DNA of 64,000 nt from JBGTGT01 sp051439375 (GTDB lineage: Bacteria > Cyanobacteriota > Cyanobacteriia > Cyanobacteriales > Microcystaceae): positions 1 through 64,000 of the forward strand of contig JBFRWB010000080.1 of assembly GCA_051439375.1 (NCBI GenBank). The letters are read 5' to 3'. Positions 38,986 to 47,468 of the stretch are shown here, piece by piece. Position 1 is the stretch's first letter. The number at the start of each line of letters is the position of its first letter. The notes beneath the pieces were generated by a model, which saw only the letters and a list, made by a program, of their open reading frames with translations, was not told the DNA's origin and did no database searches. A program made the position numbers and the translations under genes.

Positions 38986-39869
38986 AGTGTTTTCCGTCTC
39001 TCTATCCTGATGAGTTGGTTTATAGTTGGTTATCTCGCTATCAAACGAGGGTAGGTGATGTCAATTTTTCGCAAATTCAGCGTAATTGTTTCGGAAAAGC
39101 AACAAGAAAGCAATATTATTTAGGTCTGCCGACGAATTTATTAACTTTATTAGGTCGTTTGCCTGATGGGTTTCAAATTGAGGTTAATCAATTATTGATG
39201 GAACATACCCTATTTCCCTATTATCGAACGTTTTTGACTTATCGGGAAATTAAGCAATTACAGGAGTTGATGGAGGGAACAAAGGGGAAATCTTTGGCAG
39301 TGGTGGCGAGAATCCCTGAATCGCAGTTATATAACCCGAAATATCTCAAGTTTTGTCCGCAATGTGTAGCGGAGGATATCAAGCAGTATGGGGAGACGTA
39401 TTGGCATCGCTTACATCAAGTTCCGGGGATGGGGGTTTGTTTAACCCATCGGGTGCGGTTGCAGGAAAGTTCGGTATTGGTGGCGAATTTGGGGAAGGCG
39501 TTTGTGGCGGCGGATGAGGAAAATTGTGTGGATGATGGGAAGAATTATAATGAGGGGATAGTGCAGGGTGTATGGGAATTTGGGAAGAAGATTGAGCGGA
39601 AAATGGCGCAGGAGAGTCGTTTTAGTGGTTTATCTAGGTTAAGGGAGCAGTATGCGAAGGTTTTGCAAGGGAGGGGATTTTTGGATGATGAGGCGAAGTT
39701 TGAAGGGGCGATGGTGGAATATTATGGGGAGGATGTGTTAAGGGTGATTCATCCTGAATTGATGGAGGGTTTGGGGACATACGGCTTAAGTTGGACGATG
39801 GGATGTGATTTATTGTGGGAGGTGGATAGGGTGGTTCATTGGTTGGTTAGGGGGATTTTGTGGGATTAG
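38982..39869 (+). CDS. tniQ: TniQ/TnsD family targeting protein, start codon irregular
   Basis: The family N-terminus CFPSLYPDELVYSWLSRY is encoded from 38988, yet the only standard start codon in this frame, TTG at 39015, falls inside it. I place the start at ATA 38982, overlapping the tnsB stop as ATAA; an ancestral ATGA overlap is likely. About 295 residues. A zinc-ribbon-like block (LKFCPQCVAEDIKQYGETYW-HRLHQVPG-CLTHRVRL) supports TniQ. The protein ends soon after WLVRGILWD, where longer TnsD proteins continue, so it is either a Cas-type short TniQ or a truncated TnsD. It would link the Cas complex to the transposase. Confidence 0.85.
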   Translation: MKCFPSLYPDELVYSWLSRYQTRVGDVNFSQIQRNCFGKATRKQYYLGLPTNLLTLLGRLPDGFQIEVNQLLMEHTLFPYYRTFLTYREIKQLQELMEGTKGKSLAVVARIPESQLYNPKYLKFCPQCVAEDIKQYGETYWHRLHQVPGMGVCLTHRVRLQESSVLVANLGKAFVAADEENCVDDGKNYNEGIVQGVWEFGKKIERKMAQESRFSGLSRLREQYAKVLQGRGFLDDEAKFEGAMVEYYGEDVLRVIHPELMEGLGTYGLSWTMGCDLLWEVDRVVHWLVRGILWD

Positions 39870-41883
39870 GTGTGGTTTGTTCTTGCTGTTGAGATGGATT
39901 GAAGTTTTGCAGAAAATTTAATGCTCCTGTACCCCCAATTACGAATATGGCAATCAATAAAGCACCCGCAACAATCCAAAAATACCATCTTTGCGCCCAG
40001 TCAGTTAATTCAAGAAACCAGTTAGATTGTCTGATAGTTTCTTTAGAGTCATTCTCGGAAATTCCTCCTATTGAGTTAGAGTTTTCTGCTGAAAAATTGC
40101 CAATTTTAGCATTATCGGTCATATTAAATTCATAATGATTTCCGTTTTTCTCAGCCATTGTTTTTACTACCTCTACTAATTGAGTATTTTTTTTTCGTTT
40201 ATATTCTAACTCATCTTCCAAACACTTAATGTGCTTCTCTTTAGCTTCAAGCAAAGGATTATATTTTTCCAAAAGAGACTTTTCAATTTCAGCTTTTTCT
40301 TTCTCTATACAATCAGGAGGAACTTGAACTTGAACAAGAAAATAACCAAAATAGTTTTTTAGTCCTATGATTTCTAAGTTATATTGATCATATTCTACTT
40401 GTAACTTTTGAAATGCTTCTAGAAAAACTTGCCAATCAATTCCTTTACTGAAAATTAAATCAACTGTCGATAAACTTTCATAAACTAATAATGCAAATTC
40501 ACCATCGGCAAAATTTCTATCGGGATCATGTGGACGACGCTCTTTTTCAAGAGGTTTTAAATAAATAAAATCACAAGTAATATAATCTAAGTTAATTTGA
40601 TTAGCCATCCAATTTTCTATACAAACCCCTGTTAAGATAGCATATTCAAAATTAGTCTGTTGGGCATGAACTTCTGTAAGAGAAGCACCCGTTAAATTAG
40701 CATGAGAAAAGTTAGTATAATGTAAATAAGAGAAAGATAGATGACATTTTTCTAGATTGGCTTCAGTAAAGTTAGCCTGACTAAGATTGGCTTGAAATAA
40801 AAGAGATTTAATTAAGTGAGCTTTATGAAAAATGGCAAATTTTAAATCAGCTTGTTTTAGTTCGCAAGATTCCAGATGAGCTTTAGTAAAATCCGTCTGA
40901 GCTATGTAGTTATTTTCTTCTTCTATATATGTTAAACCTTGCACCCATGTTTGACTATAATAACTATTTTTTGACAATTCCAAACGACTAAAATTAGTTT
41001 GTTCACAATTTGCATATTCTAAGCGTGCTTCTGTAAAATTTGCTCCTCTACAATCAGCTTTACTTAGATTAGCATCTCTAAAGTCCGCACCATTAAGTTT
41101 AGTACCCATAAATTGAGTTTCTATAAGTTTCGATTGTCTGAAATTAGTACCTATTAAAGACATAGAATTAAAATTAACTTTGCTTAAGTCAGTTTCACTT
41201 AAATCAATTTCTTCTAAGTTTTCTAAAATATAATTATTTGATACTTGCCAAACAAACCGCCATTTATCATTAATAATAGTTGTTTCAGTTAATTGTGCTT
41301 CTTTTAGATATGTTTGATAAAATATAGCTTCACTAAAGTCTGTTTTTTCCAAATTCGCTTTTGATAAGTTTGCTTCAGTAAGATTGGTTTTATAAAAGTT
41401 TGCATTGCTTAAATCTGCTTCTGTTAAATCTGTTTTTTTAAAGATAGCATTACTACAATTAGCATTAACTAATTTTGCCTTTTTAAATTTTAAAATACCA
41501 AAGGATGGAATGGTTTTGCGCTGAGATTGAGATGGAATAAGATGAAAATTATCAAGATAAACTACACTGCTTACTGAAGTCAAATTTACATCACTAAGAT
41601 TACTCTCTATAAACATTGCGCCACTGATATTAGCTCTGCATAAAATAGCTTCTCTAAGATCAGCATTGTTGATGTTAGAACCACAAAGAAAAGCATCGCT
41701 TAGATTAACTTTTCTCAGATCAGCCCCGTACAAAGTCATTCTAGTGAAATCAATTCCTGTGAGCATTCTATTACTTAAATCAGCTTCTCGAAGGTCAGGC
41801 TCTACATCAGGATTTTCTCGTCTCCACTGATTCCAAGCTTCAACCCCTTGATTTAATATTGCTAAATGTTCTGGATTAGCCAT
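39847..41883 (-). CDS. Pentapeptide-repeat protein with C-terminal membrane helix
   Basis: 678 residues. From about 30 to 430 it is built from A(D/N)LXX-type pentapeptides in two tracts interrupted by non-repeat segments (around NDKWRFVWQVSN). These would form a right-handed quadrilateral beta helix. A ~90-residue globular domain (FALLVYESLSTVDLIFSKG), a coiled coil (LEAKEKHIKCLEDELEYKRKK), and a hydrophobic helix (WYFWIVAGALLIAIFVIGG) follow. It overlaps the 3' end of tniQ by 23 bp, tail to tail. Cargo of unknown function; the shape suggests protein or DNA mimicry at a membrane. Confidence 0.85.
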   Translation of the reverse strand: MANPEHLAILNQGVEAWNQWRRENPDVEPDLREADLSNRMLTGIDFTRMTLYGADLRKVNLSDAFLCGSNINNADLREAILCRANISGAMFIESNLSDVNLTSVSSVVYLDNFHLIPSQSQRKTIPSFGILKFKKAKLVNANCSNAIFKKTDLTEADLSNANFYKTNLTEANLSKANLEKTDFSEAIFYQTYLKEAQLTETTIINDKWRFVWQVSNNYILENLEEIDLSETDLSKVNFNSMSLIGTNFRQSKLIETQFMGTKLNGADFRDANLSKADCRGANFTEARLEYANCEQTNFSRLELSKNSYYSQTWVQGLTYIEEENNYIAQTDFTKAHLESCELKQADLKFAIFHKAHLIKSLLFQANLSQANFTEANLEKCHLSFSYLHYTNFSHANLTGASLTEVHAQQTNFEYAILTGVCIENWMANQINLDYITCDFIYLKPLEKERRPHDPDRNFADGEFALLVYESLSTVDLIFSKGIDWQVFLEAFQKLQVEYDQYNLEIIGLKNYFGYFLVQVQVPPDCIEKEKAEIEKSLLEKYNPLLEAKEKHIKCLEDELEYKRKKNTQLVEVVKTMAEKNGNHYEFNMTDNAKIGNFSAENSNSIGGISENDSKETIRQSNWFLELTDWAQRWYFWIVAGALLIAIFVIGGTGALNFLQNFNPSQQQEQTTPNPTKSP

Positions 41884-41991
41884 AAATTCCTCAACTTTTG
41901 TAACTTAATTCTAAAAACAAACCAAAGAAAATCGCCACTCACCCTCAATCTTGTACTAAGCTTTATACTATTAGTACATTCAATCATCATA

Positions 41992-42693
41992 ATGTTTGCC
42001 CCCGACTCCTCACCTCCAGACCCTTACTATGACCTTAATTTCCCCATTATAGGCAATCAAATCCCCTATCATCACGCCTATTACCTCTATTCCGCCATTT
42101 GTCGCCGTCATCCCCAAATTCATAACCTAACAACCCTCAGCATTCACCCCATTAATGGCGAACCCGAATTTCCTGAACAAAATGAGGATAATAACGATAA
42201 AAAAACGATTTTACCCCATCCTACAACCCATAACCCACAATTCCCCGAACTGCTTAACCTAACTGACACCTCATTCCTGCGTCTTCGTCTTCCTGCGAGT
42301 CAAATTCCCCTTGTCTATCGCCTCGCTGGAAAAACCTTAAAGCTGAAAAACCATAAAATTCGCCTTGGTATTCCTAAAAGTTATATCATTCAACCTGCTA
42401 ACTCCCTTTACTCCCGTTTAGTCGTTATTCGTCAATGTGAAACCACCGAAGAATTCCTCAGCGTCGCTACCCGTCAACTACAAAAACGCAACATTGAAGC
42501 TAACCTTACCCTTACCACTCACCCGAATGGTGAACCTATTCGGAGAATTGTCGTTATTAAAGGGCAAAAAATTGTCGGTTTTGGCGTTAAATTAAGCGAT
42601 TTAAACCCAGAAGATTCGATTTCTCTCCAAGAAAACGGACTAGGGGGAAGACATCGCTTGGGTTGTGGCGTATTTATTCCCGTTGATGACTAA
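41992..42693 (+). CDS. cas6: Cas6 CRISPR RNA endonuclease (I-MYXAN type)
   Basis: The frame is open from 41866, but ATG 41992 (MFAPDSSPPDPYYDL) starts the recognisable protein, 233 residues. A catalytic-type histidine lies in IPYHHAYYLYSAI (residues 27/28), and the glycine-rich loop GLGGRHRLGCGVFIPV ends the protein, as in Cas6 of the Cmx6 group. It cuts the repeat hairpin to make crRNAs. First gene of the cas operon; cas8 starts 15 bp later. Confidence 0.92.
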   Translation: MFAPDSSPPDPYYDLNFPIIGNQIPYHHAYYLYSAICRRHPQIHNLTTLSIHPINGEPEFPEQNEDNNDKKTILPHPTTHNPQFPELLNLTDTSFLRLRLPASQIPLVYRLAGKTLKLKNHKIRLGIPKSYIIQPANSLYSRLVVIRQCETTEEFLSVATRQLQKRNIEANLTLTTHPNGEPIRRIVVIKGQKIVGFGVKLSDLNPEDSISLQENGLGGRHRLGCGVFIPVDD

Positions 42694-42707
42694 GAGGGAT
42701 AAAAACA

Positions 42708-44402
42708 ATGGTAACAGCCATTAAACCTAAAATTTATCTCGATTTAGGGGCAAAAGATACCACTCTTGCCGAACGTGCAGGGATATTAGGACTCTGGATG
42801 ACCTTGACTCAGCTAGAAAAGCAATATCCTGATATTTCACAGCGTCCGGGGGATTTATCATGGAAATTAACCCCTCGTAGTGTTAGCATTGATTGGCAAG
42901 GTGAAGATAGTATTGTCTTAGATTGGCTATTTAAACAGTCATTTAAGGTTGATAAACGAGGATTAGTGACTTTTACGGGTTTATCAGGGGGATACTTACC
43001 CTTACTCAATAAGGTACATCAGCACAACGTTTTACGCAAAACTCTATGGCAATATAACGGTTCAGTGACAACCGCTAAAACTCTCAAAATTTCTGGGTTT
43101 AAATTTATTAAAAAAACACCTCAATTTGTTCTTTATTTTTTGATAATATTGCCTTATCCTTGGCTAATCTTATTCTTAAAACTCGATGACCAAGCCTTAG
43201 CCTCCTTTCAAAAAAAGGGAATAAAAATTAACCTTTACTATAGCAAATTTAAAGATTATTATCATCAAGATTTTGCTGAGAAAATATGTAGTAAAAGAAG
43301 TCAGAACTTAAAAAAAGGGTATGTCCCCATTGTCAGCCGTTTATATCCCGGTGCAACCGTTAAACATGAACAAGTTCGAGCCAGTAATATTTATAAAGAA
43401 AAACTTGAATATGCTTTTGCTTTATTATTTTTGCCAGTAGCTTGTCATTATTTAATTCTCCATCGCAGTGAATTTGAACAAGAACATAAGAAACCCCTTA
43501 GCTATATTCTAGTGATTCCCGACCCTATAGATTTCGAGAAAATGGCACAAGTTCGCTGGCGATTAAATCAGGTTAATTATGAAGATTTATTTGTTTCTAG
43601 TTTAGGCGAAGCGGCTTTTAGTTATTTTCGCTGTCATTCGCCAGATATTCCCATAAAACGCTGTCAAGTGGCTCTCTACGAAAAATTAATGGCAGATAAA
43701 AAGCTCAATTTTCTGACGGGATTTGAAGATTTTGAGTTAACATCGAAAGCAATTCAAACTTATAAAATAGCGCAAAAAACCTTTCAACCGAACCGTTTTC
43801 ATTATACTAAAAATCAGCTTATCATTAGACTGAATTTAATTCGAGGAATCATTGCCGATAATTTAGCCACGCAAAACCCCTTTTGGTTAAATGTAACGGC
43901 TACTTTCCAACGAAATGACACCTACGGAGAAATGAAAACCCAACTTAAATACAATAGTAAAGGATTAAGAGCCATGATTCAAGAAGATGATGAAACCTTA
44001 GCCATTTATACGGCATTAATTGAAGTGATTCATTCTACCTTAAGGATTATTTATGGCAAAATTTCCGCTAAAAATCCTAGTAATTTTAGGGACAAAATAG
44101 ACCTAAAAAATGGGCAATGGAAAGAAAAATTTATTGACTGTCGGACTCAAAAAGATTTTCGGAAACTACTGACAAAATTTCTCTCAGAAGCTCATCATTC
44201 ATCCCAACTTGCTAAAAGTCAGGCATTGATTCTCCCTATTTTGACGGGAAAACAAGATTGGGAAGAAGCAAGAGACATCACCGTTATTGCCTTATCCAGC
44301 TATCAAGGAAAAGGTTCAGCCAATTTAGAAGAAATTGAATTTTTCAGTTTTTGTCTGTTATTTGAGGCTGAAATGTATCAGTTTGCATGGCATTTTTGTT
44401 AA
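42708..44402 (+). CDS. cas8: Cas8 large Cascade subunit (Cmx8-like)
   Basis: 564 residues. Position between cas6 and cas7, length and the N-terminal LGAKDTTLAERAGILGLWMTL segment fit the I-MYXAN Cmx8 family used by I-B CASTs. It recognises the PAM and holds the crRNA 5' end. The C-terminal ~140 residues are helical like a Cas11 small subunit, and an internal ATG at 43974 follows AAAGGA at a good distance. GGGATAAAAACA precedes the main ATG. No Cas3 partner exists, so binding leads to insertion rather than cleavage. Confidence 0.88.
   Translation: MVTAIKPKIYLDLGAKDTTLAERAGILGLWMTLTQLEKQYPDISQRPGDLSWKLTPRSVSIDWQGEDSIVLDWLFKQSFKVDKRGLVTFTGLSGGYLPLLNKVHQHNVLRKTLWQYNGSVTTAKTLKISGFKFIKKTPQFVLYFLIILPYPWLILFLKLDDQALASFQKKGIKINLYYSKFKDYYHQDFAEKICSKRSQNLKKGYVPIVSRLYPGATVKHEQVRASNIYKEKLEYAFALLFLPVACHYLILHRSEFEQEHKKPLSYILVIPDPIDFEKMAQVRWRLNQVNYEDLFVSSLGEAAFSYFRCHSPDIPIKRCQVALYEKLMADKKLNFLTGFEDFELTSKAIQTYKIAQKTFQPNRFHYTKNQLIIRLNLIRGIIADNLATQNPFWLNVTATFQRNDTYGEMKTQLKYNSKGLRAMIQEDDETLAIYTALIEVIHSTLRIIYGKISAKNPSNFRDKIDLKNGQWKEKFIDCRTQKDFRKLLTKFLSEAHHSSQLAKSQALILPILTGKQDWEEARDITVIALSSYQGKGSANLEEIEFFSFCLLFEAEMYQFAWHFC
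43974..44402 (+). CDS. Candidate internal Cas11 small subunit encoded within cas8
   Basis: An in-frame ATG (codon 423 of cas8) lies about 9 nt after AAAGGA, giving a 142-residue helical product beginning MIQEDDETLAIYT. Type I-B and I-D cas8 genes are known to make Cas11 from an internal start. No separate cas11 gene is present here, which makes an internal one plausible but unproven. Confidence 0.45.
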   Translation: MIQEDDETLAIYTALIEVIHSTLRIIYGKISAKNPSNFRDKIDLKNGQWKEKFIDCRTQKDFRKLLTKFLSEAHHSSQLAKSQALILPILTGKQDWEEARDITVIALSSYQGKGSANLEEIEFFSFCLLFEAEMYQFAWHFC

Positions 44403-44426
44403 CCTTATTAATTTGGAGGAAAATTC

Positions 44427-45305
44427 ATGAGTCGTTATTTATTTGGTAATCTCTTAACCGATTTTGGGTCTGCTGGCTTAAATCGAGGCGAACAAGATGA
44501 TAATAAGCAATATATTCAAGAAATCCTCAAAGAACATGACCCTCATTCTACTGTGTCTCCTTTTGCTATCCGTTGGGGATGTCGTTATCATTTGAAAGAA
44601 CAAGGTGTACCCATGTTTAAAAAGTGGGATGATGAAGCTATGGATTGGGTGTCTGAAAAAGATAGCACACATGACCCTGAAAAGTACGCTGATGATGATA
44701 TTTTCGGATATATGACCACCGAAAAAGGTAAATTAGGCCAAAAGGGAACAGGAACAACTCGTCAGGGTGCATTAGGAACAAATCGAGCGATTTCTTTGAC
44801 GGTTTATGATGGTACGAAATTTACTTACTACAACAGTGGTGAAAAAAATAATTTATCAATTCATACAACCAATGTTCATTACACTTGTTATCAATATGGT
44901 TTTGCCTTAGATTCTCGCCATCTTAAAGAACCATCTCGGATTTTCAATGTTATTGATTCTTTTATCTATCTGCACAAAGTGGGGGGACACATTAACGACT
45001 CTTTGTTCGATTTTTCTCCTGCAAGTATGGTTTTACGTTGGACGAATGATTTTTGTCCCCGTTTTCTGGATTGTTTTAGAGAGGATGAGAATCTAGGAAT
45101 TATTGCGCCTAAATTGGAGAGAAGGGTGAAAGGAGGCGATATTAAACCTGAAGAATTATGGATTGCAGGGGATATTGAAGAAAATTTACAGATAGAAAAT
45201 GCCCATCGCTTTATTGGGATTAAAGAAGCCGCCGCAAATATTAAACAAAAGATTAGTGAAGATTTAGACGTTGAAATCCCTGAATCTGCCAAAATAAAAA
45301 TATAA
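44427..45305 (+). CDS. cas7: Cas7 crRNA-backbone protein (DevR-like)
   Basis: 292 residues. MSRYLFGNLLTDFGSAGLNRGEQDD and TVSPFAIRWGCRYHL fit the Cas7 (Cst2/DevR) RAMP fold that polymerises along the spacer. A good Shine-Dalgarno (GGAGGA at 44416-44421) precedes the ATG. It lies 24 bp after cas8 and 13 bp before cas5. Confidence 0.92.
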   Translation: MSRYLFGNLLTDFGSAGLNRGEQDDNKQYIQEILKEHDPHSTVSPFAIRWGCRYHLKEQGVPMFKKWDDEAMDWVSEKDSTHDPEKYADDDIFGYMTTEKGKLGQKGTGTTRQGALGTNRAISLTVYDGTKFTYYNSGEKNNLSIHTTNVHYTCYQYGFALDSRHLKEPSRIFNVIDSFIYLHKVGGHINDSLFDFSPASMVLRWTNDFCPRFLDCFREDENLGIIAPKLERRVKGGDIKPEELWIAGDIEENLQIENAHRFIGIKEAAANIKQKISEDLDVEIPESAKIKI

Positions 45306-45318
45306 AAGAGGTTTATTC

Positions 45319-45945
45319 ATGGAATCAGTTGCTATTCATATTGAAGTTCCTCTTGCTTCTTTTCCTCAATCCCATTCACGGGAATATCAGAAAACCTATC
45401 TTTATCCGCCTCATTCGACGGTGTATGGTTTATTATTGTCTATGGTAGGGGAATTTAACCCCAAACAGCATTGTGGGGCTGAATTAGCGATGGCGATGTT
45501 AGAGAAACCGCAAAAATCTAAGGTTTTACGGCAATTTCATCGTTTTAAACATAATAATCCCCATGATGTAAGTAATTGGCGACCTGATTTCCAAGAGTTA
45601 TTGACTGACCTTGATTTTATCGTTTGGGTGAGGATAGGGAAAGATAAGGGTCATCCTAGACTATATGAACGCTTAATACAGGCGATTCTCTGTCCTGAGT
45701 CGGTAAATCGCTATGGTTATCTCTATTTGGGACAAAGTACAAATTTAGTGGATAGTGTGGCGTTAGTAGAGGATGATTTTGCGCTTGGGTTGAGACATTG
45801 GTTGATACAGGATGAGGATGGAGGGATTAGTTTACCTTATTGGGTTGATTTTGACATCAAAGGGACGCAATGGAATCGTTATCGGGTAGAGAGAAATCCT
45901 TGTCGGTTTCCCCCAGATTTAGCATGGACAAGGATAGAGGAATAA
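45319..45945 (+). CDS. cas5: Cas5 Cascade subunit (DevS-like)
   Basis: 208 residues. The N-terminus IHIEVPLASFPQSHSREYQKTY leads to TYLYPPHSTVYGLLLSMVGE, the Cas5 signature after which cas5 genes are recognised. It caps the crRNA 5' handle next to Cas8. Last gene of the cas operon; the CRISPR array begins 243 bp later on the same strand. Confidence 0.92.
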   Translation: MESVAIHIEVPLASFPQSHSREYQKTYLYPPHSTVYGLLLSMVGEFNPKQHCGAELAMAMLEKPQKSKVLRQFHRFKHNNPHDVSNWRPDFQELLTDLDFIVWVRIGKDKGHPRLYERLIQAILCPESVNRYGYLYLGQSTNLVDSVALVEDDFALGLRHWLIQDEDGGISLPYWVDFDIKGTQWNRYRVERNPCRFPPDLAWTRIEE

Positions 45946-46188
45946 TTTTGCAAGGTGGATGGGTTGTGAGGGGATTAAAGGGGTTAAAAAAGGCTGTAAG
46001 GATTGTGGGGTAAGGGTTTCAGGTGTTTTTGCGTTAAGTGAGGTGCTTGTAAGTCTTTTGAGGTAAGGGTTTCAGCGATTTTAAGAGAGAAAATATTAAG
46101 ACTTTTAGGGGGTTTTTGAGAGGTATGAGTCAAACACTTGTAAACTATACATATCAGCATAGACCAGATAAGGCTTCTGGGCTGCGCT
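45946..46188 (+). promoter_or_regulatory. CRISPR leader region
   Basis: Non-coding stretch between cas5 and the first repeat. It contains two copies of a GGTAAGGGTTTCAG motif (about 46008 and 46062), G-rich then A/T-rich sequence, and TATAC words close to the array. The position and lack of genes fit a leader with the array promoter. Confidence 0.6.
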
Positions 46189-46510
46189 GTGATTTATTGC
46201 TTGACGCACTTAGGCGTTATTCCCTCTCCTTAATTGCTTAGGCTTCAATTCTCTTCGATGTGATTTATTGCTTGACGCACTTAGGCGTTATTCCCTTAAG
46301 GGCTTCGTTTCTCCAGACGGTCGTTCCTAGTGATTTATTGCTTGACGCACTTAGGCGTTATTCCCAGATCCAAATCCTGAGACAACATTGTGATGAGATG
46401 AGTGATTTATTGCTTGACGCACTTAGGCGTTATTCCCTTTCCTAGTCAAGCTCAAGTTTTAAGCAAGGTTTTATGTGATTTATTGCTTGACGCACTTAGG
46501 CGTTATTCCC

Positions 46511-46547
46511 ACTACTAGCGAGTTTACAGATGAAGTAATTTGTCGCT
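46511..46547 (+). other. Homing spacer (spacer 5) matching the target gene
   Basis: Translated in the frame of the target, the spacer encodes TTSEFTDEVICR against TTSEFTDEVIRR in the resident gene. It differs at eight bases, six of them synonymous. It sits at the leader-distal end between a canonical and a degenerate repeat. This is the pattern expected of a retained guide to a conserved attachment gene, taken from an ortholog. Confidence 0.85.
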
Positions 46548-46583
46548 CACTTTAATTGCTTGACGCACTTAGGCGTTGTCCCC
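46548..46583 (+). repeat. Degenerate terminal CRISPR repeat
   Basis: Compared with the consensus, the first bases change to CACTTTAA and the 3' end reads GTTGTCCCC, while the TTGACGCACTTAGGCG hairpin core is kept. It would still be cut by Cas6. Confidence 0.85.
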
Positions 46584-46709
46584 AAATCGGGGATTTTTTT
46601 GTAGTGTTTTTTGGATTTTTGATTTTGTGCTACAACGAATTCATAGGGGTTTGGATGCCTTCAGCACGGGGATATATTCAGAGGGGATGTAGTATATTTT
46701 GCCTTGATT

Positions 46710-47426
46710 CTAGTATTCATAATTTAAGTATCCTTGGTTAAGCTCCTCTTTATGAAATTTCCAATTGGGCATAAATTGACTCATATAGTTGTAAAATCGC
46801 TCATTATGATATCTTTCTAGTAAATGGACTAATTCATGAACAACAACGTATTCTAGACAATGGGGAGGCTTTTTAATCAATTCTAGATTTAACCAGATTC
46901 GTTTAGCTTGAATGTTGCACGTTCCCCATCTTGTTTTCATTCTTTTGATGCGATATTCGTTAATCTTTACACCGATGATTGGTTGCCATTTTTTAATCAG
47001 GGGAGGAATCAATTGGTTAAGTTGTTGGCGATACCAGCTTAAAAGAACGCTTGCTATTTGGTATTCATTGCTTCCATGTTTGATATATAAATCTAGATAA
47101 GATTCATTTCTGATAATAACTTTTGGGGCAGAATGGTGATAAATAATATTAAGTTTATAAGGATGACCTTGGAAATAATGAGTCTCTCCTGAAACATATT
47201 TTAGGTGACTTTGACGGGGTTTATTTTGAAACTTTGCTCGTTTTTGCTTTATCCATGAGAGTTTAGAAATGGCAAATTCTCTAATGCGTTTCTCATCAAT
47301 TCGCAAGGGTGAAGCAATGCGAACTCGTCCATCAGGGGGATAAATTCTTATATTGAGATTTTTAATATCTTTTTTGATAACATCAATGGTGATGTCATCA
47401 ATAGTCATTTGATAGGAATGAGTCAT
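46710..47426 (-). CDS. YgjP/DUF45-type metal-dependent hydrolase
   Basis: 238 residues with the zinc motif HELVHLLERYHNERF near residue 199, preceded by MKTRWGTCN, both hallmarks of the YgjP (M48-like, DUF45) family. Such proteins are frequently placed next to type I restriction genes. It lies 42 bp downstream of hsdR on the same strand, so it likely belongs to that operon. Substrate unknown. Confidence 0.9.
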   Translation of the reverse strand: MTHSYQMTIDDITIDVIKKDIKNLNIRIYPPDGRVRIASPLRIDEKRIREFAISKLSWIKQKRAKFQNKPRQSHLKYVSGETHYFQGHPYKLNIIYHHSAPKVIIRNESYLDLYIKHGSNEYQIASVLLSWYRQQLNQLIPPLIKKWQPIIGVKINEYRIKRMKTRWGTCNIQAKRIWLNLELIKKPPHCLEYVVVHELVHLLERYHNERFYNYMSQFMPNWKFHKEELNQGYLNYEY

Positions 47427-47468
47427 GATCTTAATTCTTTAAATATATGTCGTTAATTTTAGCCTATT

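Larger units (their letters stand above)
46189..46583 (+). CRISPR. CRISPR array of six repeats and five spacers
   Basis: Repeats of 36 bp start at 46189, 46260, 46330, 46402, 46475 and 46548. The first five are identical, beginning GTGATTTATTGC and ending GCGTTATTCCC. The sixth is degenerate at both ends. Spacers are 35, 34, 36, 37 and 37 nt. Each repeat can form a stem TGACGC/GCGTTA (one G-U) with loop ACTTAG, leaving a TTATTCCC-type 5' handle, so transcription is plus strand. Spacer 5 matches the dehydrogenase gene next to the transposon. Confidence 0.97.

Noticed and set aside
39015..39869. TTG at 39015 as the true tniQ start
   Set aside because: It would remove the conserved FPSLYPDEL motif that is encoded just upstream in the same frame.
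46260..46741. Two short plus-strand open frames across the CRISPR array
   Set aside because: They are made of repeat units (LLLDALRRYS repeated) and are artefacts of the array.
45319..47426. Search for cas3, cas1 or cas2 next to the array
   Set aside because: The next gene is a YgjP-like hydrolase followed by hsdR; the hsdR helicase is type I restriction, not Cas3.
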